DNA from: Sipunculus nudus
Taxonomy: Eukaryota > Annelida > Sipuncula > Golfingiida > Sipunculidae
Assembly (NCBI GenBank): GCA_026874595.1
Contig: CM049319.1
Span: 1,681,501-1,745,500, forward strand
Length of the DNA stretch: 64,000 nucleotides
Direction: 5' to 3'
Shown here: piece by piece, positions 37,901-49,900 of the stretch
How positions within the stretch are numbered: position 1 is the stretch's first letter
Layout: every line of letters starts with the position of its first letter
Notes under the pieces: generated by a model
The model's database searches: none
Seen by the model: the letters and a program-made list of their open reading frames with translations, nothing else
What the model was told of the DNA's origin: nothing
Position numbers and translations under genes: made by a program

Positions 37901-40900
37901 TTAAGACATGATAAGCGCATTAACTCTATTGTGCGCCTAATGTGCTGCGGTGTCAGGCGCAGCGGCGGCACCGCCTTTGATAAAGCGAGCCTGCTAGATG
38001 TTATTTCTGTGGTCCGCTGTAGCTCGCTGAAGCGGAGAGCGATATATCCAGTAACTGAGCAGTAAATCACTGGAATAACATTGACCGGAATTATGAATGT
38101 GCAGATGGTTTGTTTTGTCAAGAATTATGCGCAACATATATATCTAGAAAGGTCTCGTGTTGAGGAATCACTTGATCAATTTAAGGATAGATGCGGTCAC
38201 TCTACATCAACTTCTGCCGTGATTCATGACGGACGACTGGTCAGTGTAAACCTTACTTTCCCTGAATAACTTCGGAATTATAAAAAATTCCATCAGTTCC
38301 CACACTTCTGACTTATATTAATAATTAGCCATGTATTATAGTATTCCGTCGATAAAAAAAAATTTGACGCTTATGATCAGATGACTTTCATTTTGATGGA
38401 TAACAGTGAGCCATCGCCCCCTCTGTCACTGACGGCATTGTTCTCTTATTATCGCCCATATTTACCGCAGCCAAGCTATAGCTCAGGCGTCATTAGCAAC
38501 AATAGCTTCACACAAGATTCCCACAAATATGAAAATATGTTGTTCAAACTTATGATTGTTTAAAATTTTATATTAAATACTACCAGAGATAAAATTTGGG
38601 AGAAACTTACTCATCCTTGTCACAATATTTATAAAAAATACCTGTACTATAACATGCTGTTCCAAAGTCACGCCGAAGGGGGTTCTCTCGCGCTGTATCA
38701 ATTAGCGCCGGGCTTATCAGCGGCATCTCTTTGTGCCTTAGAGCAGCGAGTTTTATGACCCCCGTCAGCAACATCCGACACGGCCAGACTCTCACTTGAT
38801 ACTCCATCCCTGTAAACTCCTTAGTTTGAACATAAATTACCTTGCTACAGTTCTTAAGATCACACAGTTATTATGATGTGTTTCTGATATTACACTCATC
38901 TGTCCTTTTAAGTGTCTTTTTTTCCCAGGAGGTATTCAAAATCTGTCCTGCAGCTACTTCCATCATTGGTGAGGAACTATCAGATCTGTTCCAGAGATCA
39001 GCTGTTCTTGTTATTATTTATCATAAAACTTGCTGTTTCAGGAGCACCATGAGTCCATACGAGAAGCAATAGAAACACAAGACCTGACAGAGCAGAGAGA
39101 GTACCGCCTGGGGAACGATACCGAGGGCAATACCTACATGCACTTCCCACAATTCTGTGGGGCTGACCTGCGGATTTACAAACAAGCTCCAGTACCTGTG
39201 CCAAAATTAGACAAGCCTGTCACAACTTGTGACTATGTAAGTCTAATAACATAAGTCATAAGTATCAATATTTTGAACAAACTTTATCAGACAATAACTT
39301 TTTTTATAAACATCTCTATATTATATTGTGGAGTATATTGGCATAATGTGAAGGATGTTAGACTTGTGACTGCAAGGTTGTTGGTTCATATCCAGTTTAG
39401 TCTGCCTTCCATGCTAAGACTCCTGGCCAAAGTCTTTACCACAAGGGTGTGCCCTCTTCACCCAGGAGTGAATGGGTACTGGTCATGGATGGCAGGTAAA
39501 TATAGAAGGAATGATATTTTGGCACCTAATATTGCTGCTTAGTTTTCATGCTCCTCATTGGGCTGTAAAAAGCTACAAGAATAAAGAGGTCTGAAAAACC
39601 AGGAAGGTCAAACTGTAAGGTCAAATGAAACTAAAGTCGTTGATGATTTCAGACTGTAAACCCAACCTGGGTTAAAACAAGTATATTTTATATTTTTTAA
39701 AAACTTATGGTAAAGTTGTATACCATATCTCAGTATTATTCTGTTTTTCTGTAAAATTTAGTATCTTTATTTACTTAACTCTTCATATTATATAGCATCT
39801 ATTTAATCTAGACAGGACCAAATATCTTGATTTATCATGCCAATAGAGCATTATGTTTATGTAATAGAAATGTGAATATAATACAGAGATGTCTTAAGGA
39901 GAGGGGGTCACTGTAATGAGTGTTTAACATTGTGCCACATTGTTTAATTAATGTTACTTGTTGCATCCTCAGGACTTTAGTCATCTGTACAGCCCTAAAA
40001 AGAGGAAACAAAAGAGTGTGAAAAGAAAGAGCAAAAAGAAGAAGAAAACAAAGGAGCCTACACCAGCCCCAACACCCAAACCTGTGACGCCCACCTCACG
40101 GCCGAGCAGACTCAGACAGGTCAGTCAGTGCAAACTTGCCTAGTATACAGGTCTGAACAGGGTGATTATGAATGTGGCACAATAGAGTGCTGATCTTGCT
40201 TAAATTTACTTGGGTTTGTTAATACTTCAGATGGATATTGAAACCACCACAGGGCAAAGGACATTTTTGCTTCAATTATTTTTGCACATTTGTATGTTCA
40301 GTTTTTAGCTCAGCTGACTGAAAGTCATCTGAGCTATAGCGATCACCCTTCTTCCGTCGTCCGGCCGTCTGTCCGTCCGTTCGTTAACAGGGCACAAATC
40401 ATAACCAATGGACCTGGAATCTTCTTACTTGACATCCAGTCAGGGCCATGAAAAATCTTCTTGGAAACCTGAAATTAGGTCTCTGTTACCCATATTCTCC
40501 GAGCTATGTGTCTTTGAAGTACCCCCCAGAATAATAAAAAATTTCATACAAAAACTTCAATATCTCATTAACTACATCACTGATGGTCATGATTTTTGCA
40601 TACATATTGACCATGTGATGTTCCATCAGTTCCTGCAGACTGGTGGCGCCACCTGTATTTTTCGATTTTTTACGAATTTTTTTCTCTATTTTTGAGACCT
40701 TTAAAAATGTGGACATCTGTTAACAGGGCACAAATCGTAAAGACTGGACCTAGAATCTTCATTCTTGACATTTTGAGAGACCTATGAAAAGTCTCCATGG
40801 AAACCAGAAATTAGGTCTCTATTACCCATATCCTTCGAGCTATGGGGCCCCAAAGTACCCCCCATAATAGTGAAAAATTTCATACAAAAACTTCAATATC

Positions 40901-43900
40901 TCATTAACTACATCACTGATGGTCATGACTTTTGGCATACATATTAATCATGAGATGTTTCATCAGTTTCTGCAGACTGGTGGCGCCACCTTATTTTTTT
41001 ATTTTTTACAAATTTTTTTCTCTATTTTTGAGACCTTTAAAAATGTGGACACCTGTTAACAGGGCACAAATCCTAAAGACTGGACCTAGAATCTTCATTC
41101 TTGATATTCTGAGAGACCTATGAAAAGTCTCCATGGAAACCAGAAATTAGGTCTCTGTTACTCATATCCTTCAAGCTATGGGGCCCCAAAGTACCCCCCA
41201 GAATAGTGAAAAATTTCATACAAAAACTTCAATATCTCATTAACTACATCACTGATGGTCATGATTTCTGGCATACATATTAATCATGAGATGTTTCATC
41301 AATTTCTGTAGACTGGTGTTACCACCTATTTTTTTTTCTCTATTTTTGAGACCTTAAAAGATGCAGTCATCTGTTAACAGGGCACAAATCATAACAACTG
41401 GACCTAGAATCTTCTATCTTGACATACGGGGAGGCCCATGAAAAGTCTCCTTGGAAACCTGGAATTAGGTCTCTGTTACCCAGATTCTTCAAGCTATGGG
41501 GCTCTGAAGTACCCCCCAGAATAATGAAAATTTGATACAAAAACTCAAATATCTGAACAACTAATGCATTGATCACCATGATTCTTTGCATGGATATTGA
41601 TCATGGAGTGTTTCATCGGTTTCTGCAGACTGGTGGCGCCACCTGTATTTTTTTTATATTTTACAATTTTCTTTCTCTATATTTGATACCTTAAAAGATG
41701 CGGTCATCTGATAAAAGGGCACAATTCATAACGGCTGGACCTAGAATCTTCTTTCTTGACATGCAGAGAGGCCAATGAAAAGTCTTCTTGAAAACTGAAC
41801 ATTAGGTCTCTGTTACCCAAAACCTTAGAGCAATTGGGCTCTGAAGTATCCCCCAGAATAATGCAAAATTTGATACAAAAGCTCAAGTATCTGAATAACC
41901 ACTGCATTGATCACCAAGATTCTTTGAATGAATATTGATCATGGGATGTTCCATCACTTCCTGCAGACTGGTGGCGCCACCTGTAGTTTTTCAAATTTTT
42001 GCAAATTTTTTTCTCTTTTTAGCTGAGCTGACAATAAGTCATCTGAGCTATAGGCATGGTCCATTGTCCGTCTGTCTGTCCGTCCGTCCGTCCGTCTGTC
42101 TGTCTGTCCGTCTGGATGTCCGTCCGTAAGACTGGCACGTTTCGACACTGTTGGACCTACGAATCTGAATTTCGGCATACAGTTAGATGTCCCCATAATC
42201 TCCTACCATGCCAAAAATTGGGTCAATAGGACTTCTTTGAGATATTAAGGAAAAACCTCAATTTTTTATTAGAAATCTATTTTCACACTTCAGGACTGCC
42301 TAATATCAAAACCACTCATCTGGTTTTCTTCATATTTACCATAAATATTCCTCTATATAGTTCCTATGTACATGCCAGATATTAAGTCAGTATTATATAA
42401 TTTAAAAAAGTTATTGGCCCAAACATAATGCACTTTGTAAAAAAATCAGGAAGATATTTTGTCACTTAAGACCCAAAGTGTTAAAGGTAGGGACTTTTTT
42501 CCAGTAATACAACTTTAATTAATCAAAATTTAATTGTATACCAAAAATTAGATCAAAATCTGTTAAATTTTTTTAAATATTGGCAATAATATAAAATTGG
42601 TACCTTAAATTTTGCCCAACTTTGGCCATGGCACGTTTTTTTTCCTGTAAGTACTGTGGATTTAATTTTCACACCATGTATACATAAGGATTTAATCTGT
42701 TAAAATCTGAAATTTGAAAATAAAAGCTGCAAAATTAGGCTAGTTATTGAATTTTTTTCGAGGCTCTTGTTGTATTCCCTTACATTGTCAAGCAGTCCAC
42801 TTTGATGACTGAAGGTCATTCAGTGCACATCTCTATGCTCCCCAGGCTGTTGACATAATTTTAGATGTCCCCAAAATCTCCTACCATACCGAAAATTGGG
42901 TCATTAGGACTTTGTTCCTTTGAGATATTAAGGAAAAAACTCCGTTTTCCATAAAAAAAAGCCATTGTTACACTTCAAGGCTGCCTAATATCAAAACCAC
43001 TGATCTGTTTTTGATCGTATTTAGTATTCACATTCTTTTATACATTTTCTATGAACATACCAAAAATTAGGTCAGTATTGAGTATTATTTTGAAGTTATG
43101 GGCCAAAACATAATGCAATTTTTTAAAAAAATCAGGAAATATATTTACTCACATGAGAATTGCTGAACCTAGAGACCTTTTTTCAGGAATATAACTTTAT
43201 TTAATCAAAATTCAATTGTTTACCCAAAATTAGATCTGAATTTTGCAAATTTTTCAAGTTATTAGCATAAATAAAAAACAATACCTTAAATTTTGTCCAA
43301 CTTTGGCACTGTTGATTTAATTTTCCCAGCATATATGCATAAGGATTTAATCTTTTAAAATCTGAACTTTCAAAAGAAATTGATTGGAATGAATAGCTTT
43401 TATTCATGTTTTCACACACCATGTCAAGTGTTGTTTACATCTAGCCCACCTAGTAGTACAGCCTTCACTTGCATTATGTAACCGACCCCAGGCAGCTTAC
43501 CTTGGCCCAGCTTGGCCACTACTAGCAGGCTTCCCCTCGCCCTGCACTCATCCCCCCCCCAGCTGGTGCATAAACTAGATGAATGTTATAATTTTTCTGT
43601 AATTTATTTCATTCTTGGACATGCTACATTTTAGATTTTGTATTGAACCACCAGGGTTACAATGATTAAAGTGTACATTTAATTGTGTCCACAAAGTGTG
43701 TATTGCTGTGAAAGTCTGGATGTTCATGAGATAAGTAATTCCTTACTTCAGAAGAGTAAAAACTTCACCAGGTGTGAAATTGACTATAAATTCCAGTAAT
43801 TAATTAAAACTGGGATAGTAATTAGCACAATGATATTGTTTGTCCCTCATTCAACCAACAGTGTGTATACTTTATTTGAAAAGATGTTTTATTTTGTCAA

Positions 43901-46900
43901 ATTTACTTTTATTTTATTTTGGTGAATAAAATTAAGCATGTCCTGAAAACTCCAATATGCAAAACTTTTTAATAGTGATTCAAGGAATATTCTTGTAGAT
44001 GCCATGTTGTGGCATTAATTTTCTTTTAAAATCAGTTAAAACATTTATGATTTTTACTCTGTATATATAATGATTGCAACTTTTGCAACAATTCTAATAT
44101 TTTAACTTATATTTTCAGGTTTTTTAATTAAAAATTTATAAACCTGTAAATAAAAAAATAATACAGATAAAAACTTCTTAATGGAAAAAGTGAATCTGCT
44201 TAAAAAAATAGGATTATATATAAACTTAAATGCATTATTCTCTTGAAAGTGAAATAAAGGTATTAGTCCATTCTGTCCACTTGCCTGTCCATCTGTAAAT
44301 TTTCGTATGCAACACAGTATCTCAAAACTTTTACTGTTTTTCTTCATGACAGTCTTGTCAGAGTATTAGTTTGCAATCATATATTTAGAACTTTACTATA
44401 ACCAAGTAGGAGGGCCCCTTTCCTCTTAGCTTTTCATATTCTTATATAAATGAAAAACATTACAATAGAATATTTCTACATCCACCTTCGTGCTGCCCTC
44501 ACTTTTCCCTTCTCCGAACCCCATCCCAAAGTCAGCCTCAGTAAGCAAGAACAAGATGAATCAGATATATTCATACTTTAATATTTTGTATAACTATTCG
44601 TCCATAGGTACCTATGTACATGCCAGAAATTATGTCAATATTGTGTAATATGTAGACATAGTGGGCATCACAATAATGTACCTTGTCAAGACTAAAGAGA
44701 TATTTGTGTCATACAGTCACATATTCATAAATCACTTCATCAGCATAGTTAATCATAACATCATATCTGTCAAATTGAACGCTTGCAGACTACCATACAC
44801 TTTAGATCCTTCAACAAATAGCCTTATCATCTACTACTGCTTATTACTGCTGTCATTGCATTCATATTTGCTCAAATATATCACAATTTTCAACCCCTCT
44901 AAATAAATAAAAAATAAACCACTTTATTTGACTCTATTAATCCATCAGTCAGGTAATTTCATTTATCATTTACTCACATATTACATTACATTCCTTTATA
45001 ATAGCCCAACATGTACATGATATTCATAAGCTTTATCGACTCGATATAGTATCACAGTGGAGAAACATTTATAGTCCAATCACGATCAGCTGAGCGCCGT
45101 GACCCATGGGTCTTTTGTTTTTATCAAACCTCAATTAAACTGTCATCTGTTAACAGGGCACAAATCATAACCACTGGACCTGGAATCTTCAAACTTAATA
45201 TCTCGGGAGGTCCATGAAAAATCTCCTTGAAAACCTGAAATTAGGTCTTTGTTACTCATATCCTTGGAGCTATGGGGCTCTGAAGTACCCCCCCCCCCCC
45301 CCCGAATAATGCAAAATTTGATACAAAAGCTCCAGTATCTGAATAACCACTGCATTGATCACCATGATTCTTTGCATGAATATTGATCATGGGATGTTCC
45401 ATCATTTCCTGCAGACTGGTGGTGCCACCTGTATTTTTTCGAAATTTTTACAAATTTTTTTCTCTTTTTTTTCCAGACCTCAATGAAACTGTCATCTGTT
45501 AACAGGGCACAAATCGTAACCACTGGGTCTGGAATCTTCAAACTTAATATCCAGGGAGGTCCATGAAAAATCTCCTTGAAAACCTGAAATTAGGTCTCTG
45601 TTACCCATATCCTTGGAGCTATTGGGCTCCGAAGTACCCCCCAGAATAATGCAAAATTTGATACAAAAACTCAAATATCTGAACAACTAATGCATTGATC
45701 ACCATGATTCTTTGCATGGATATTGATCATGGAGTGTTTCATCAGTTTCTGCAGACCGGTGGCGCCACCTGTATTTTTTCTATATTTTACTATTTTCTTT
45801 CTCTATTTTTGATACCTTAAAAGATGCGGTCATCTGATAACAGGGCACAAATCATAACTGCTGGACCTAGAATCTTCTTTCTTGACATGCAGAGAGGCCA
45901 ATGAAAAGTCTTCTTGGAAAATGAAAATTAAGTCTCTATTACCAAAAACCTTTAGAGCTATGGGGCTCTGAAGTATCCCCCAGAATAATGAAAATTTGAT
46001 ACAAAAACTCAAATATCTGATCAACTAATGCATTGATCACCATGATTCTTTGCATGGATATTGATCATGGAGTGTTTCATCGGTTTCTGCAGACTGGTGG
46101 CGCCACCTGTATTTTTTCTATATTTTACAATTTTCTTTCTCTATTTTTGATACCTTAAAAGATGCAGTCATCTGATAACAGGGCACAAATCATAACGGCT
46201 GGACCTAGAATCTTCTTTCTTGACATACAGAGAGGCTAATGAAAAGTCTTCTTGAAAACTGAAAATTAGGTCTCTGTTACCCAAAACCTTAGAGCAATTG
46301 GGCTCTGAAGTATCCCCCAGAATAATGCAAAATTTGATACAAAAGCTCAAGTATCTGAATAACCACTGCATTGATCACCAAGATTCTTTGAATGAATTTT
46401 GATCATGGGATGTTCCATCACTTCCTGCAGACTTGTGGTGCCACCTGTATTTTTTCAAATTTTTGCAAATTTTTTTCTCTTTTTTTTATCAAACCTCAAT
46501 TAAACTGTCATCTGTTAACAGGGCACAAATCGTAACCACTGGACCTGGAATCTTCAAACTTAATATCCCGGGAGGTCCATGAAAAATCTCCTTGAAAACC
46601 TGAAATTAGGTCTCTGTTACCCATATCCTTGGAGCTATGGGGCTCTGAAGTACCCCCCCCCCCCCCCGAATAATGCAAAATTTGATACAAAAGCTCCAGT
46701 ATCTAAATAACCACTGCATTGATCACCATGATTCTTTGCATGAATATTGATCATGGGATGTTCCATCACTTCCTGCAGACTGGTGGCGCCACCTGTATTT
46801 TTTCAAATTTTTGCAAATTTTTTTCTCTTTTTTTTTATCAAACCTCAAACTGTCATCTGTTAACAGGGCACAAATCGTAACGGCTGGACCTAGATTCTTC

Positions 46901-49900
46901 TAACTTGACATCAAGGGAGGTTCATGAAAAGTCTCTGTGAAAACATGAAATTAGGTCTCTGTTACCCATATCCTTCGTAGTAAGTACCCCTCAGAATAAT
47001 TAAAAATTTGATACAAAACTCCAGTATCTGAATAACCAATGCATTAATCTCCATGATTCTTCGCAGGCATATTGATCATGGGGTGTTCAATCAGTTCCTG
47101 CAAACTGGTGGCACCACCTGTATTTTTTTCAATTTTTTAGGCATATTTTCTCTATTTATGAGACCTTCAAATGAAGTGGTCATCTGTTCACATACCACAA
47201 ACTGTAACTGCTGTACCTAGAATCTTCTTACTTGACATCCAGGTAGACTAATGAAAAATCTCCTTGGAAACCTGAAATTAGGTTTCTGTTACTGAGCTAT
47301 AGGGCTTATAAATACACCCAAGAATAATTAAAAATTTGACACAAACAAAAGCTCCAGTATCTGAATAACTAATGCCTTGATAGCCATGATTCTTTGGATA
47401 TATATTGATCATGGAGTGTTTCATCAGTTCCTGCAGACTGGTGGCACTACCTGTATTTTTTAGCTCAGCTGACTATAAGTCATCTGAGCTATAGTCGTGG
47501 TCCATTGTCTGTCGTCCGTCCGTCCGTCTGTCCGTCCGTCCGTCCGTCCGTCCGTAGATGTGGCACGTTTTGAAACCGTAAGACCTAGGAATCCAAAATT
47601 CGGCATAATGTTAGATGTCCCCAAGATCTCCTACCAAGCCGAAAACTGGGTCTTTGCAACTTCGTTCCTTTGAGAAATTAAGGAAAAACCTCAATTTTTT
47701 ATTAAAAACCTATTTTCACACTTTAGGACTGCCTAATATCAAAACCACTCATCTGTTTTTCCTCATATTTACCATTAATATTCCTCTATATAGTTCCTAA
47801 GTACATGCCAATAATTATGTCTGTATTATTTAATTTAAAAAAGTTCTGGGCCCAAACATAATGCATTTTGAAAAAAATAAGGAAAGATATTTGATCACTT
47901 AACACAAAAAATGTTAAAGCTGTGGACCTTTTTTCCAGTAATATAACTTTAATTAATCAAAATTAAATTGTATACCCAAAATTAGATGAAATCTTTTAAA
48001 TTTATAAAATATTAATAAAAATAAAAAATTGGTACCTTAAATTTTGCCCAACTTTGACCATGGCACGTTTTTTTCCTGTAAGTGCTGTGGATTTAATTTT
48101 CACAGCATGTTTTTGTCAGCATTTCAACTGTTAACACCAAAAATTTGAAACCAGTTGATCAAAAACTGTAGATTTTAATCAAGTTTTCAAGCACCTTGTA
48201 ACATATTGTTTACATCAAGCTAGTGTTATGCAGTTTGCAAAAGCTCAGCTCCCCAGCTTCAGCTCTAAGTTTCTTAAATTCAGCATACAGTTAGATGTCT
48301 CCAAAATCCCCTACCATGCCAAGAATTTGGTCACTAGGACTTAATACCTTCGAGATATTATTGAAAAACTTCATTTTTCCATTAAAAACTAATAAAAAAA
48401 TTAGTTCTGAATTTTTCAAATTTTACAAGTTATTAGTATAAATATAAAATTAGTACCTTAAATTTTGCCCAACTTTGACCATGGCACGTTTGTTTCCCGT
48501 GAGTACTGTTGATATAATTTTCATATCATGCACACATAAGGATTTCAGCTTTTTAGTTTAGAAAGCTGAAAGAAATTGGCCAAAAATTGTAGCTTTTATT
48601 AAAGTTTTTTATGAGACCCTGTCAGACTTTGGCTCTCTCCAGCCCCTCTTGAGTCACCTGTATGTTGACCTTGTTGACCTTTCATCAAATTATGCACGCT
48701 TACATGTGTGTCAAATGATTGGAAAACCAACCCACCAAATTAGTCCTGCGCCATACTCGCCCATACCAGCAACACATGATGCTTTGAATCAATAATACTT
48801 GACTGTGTAGGACCGCAAAGTAATAACAGCTGTGTAGTGACTCGAGCGATGAGTAAAAAGGCAAGTCTGAAACCAGAGAGTTCTTTACTTGACCTCTCGC
48901 AAACCTTCATGGCGCATTCAAATGATGACGTCAGTGGCTTAAAGCCCGATACGCGAGTAAATGTAGAATCGCCCGCATATATTGCATGTGGCCCAAGTGG
49001 CACACCTAGTCCAAAGGACTCAACTACAAATGTAGTACAGGGTAAACAGACCCTGAATAGAAATCTCCAATGGAGTACAAACGGCGTAAAATCGCCTGAT
49101 CAAAATGGGCAGGAACAGTTAAAGAAGGATAGGAGTGTAAGGAATGCAAGAGTGTAACAATAAACAACAAATTAATAAATTTTTATTGGTTTTTAATAAC
49201 AAATTAAAGAAAAATAGAAAAGGAATTTGTTAGTTTATAATAACAGGAAATTAACTTGCAGTTACTGATGATATAAGAATCTTGTATCAATGGGTAGAAT
49301 GTCACATATTCCAAATAACACCATGCAGTCACCTATGGCATTTTTTCAGTTCAGTTTTAATGATAAAGAAGTAAATCATATTATTCATTACTAATCATTA
49401 GGGATCATATGAAGGAAATTAATGATAGATAAAGATGCAGTTGATAATATTAATCTAGATTCCTACTGTGTCTAGTGTGTAGATTGATGTGAAAGTAGTC
49501 CAAAATGAATTTTTTACAGTTATTTTTTAATATAAATAAAAGCCATAAAACCAGGTACTTATGATCATTATTTAAATGTGTGAATTTTGTATATTCTGGA
49601 TTCTCAACATCATTGTTTGGTGAAAATTGAATAAATACCAGACATGGTGCGAATACTTTGTAATTGTATTTAAATACGAATATGATTATGTACTCCATTA
49701 TAAAATTTCTTGCATAAAGAATGGGAATTCAGGTAAAAATGAAAGTATATGAATACTCGTGCAAATACTTTCAAAATGTATTCATGAATGCATTCATGAA
49801 TATATTCTTAAATATTATTTTAATAATCATATCAGTTATATTACATTTTAAAAAATCATATGATTCTCTTATTATTTTTAATAAAAATTATATTTGGGAC

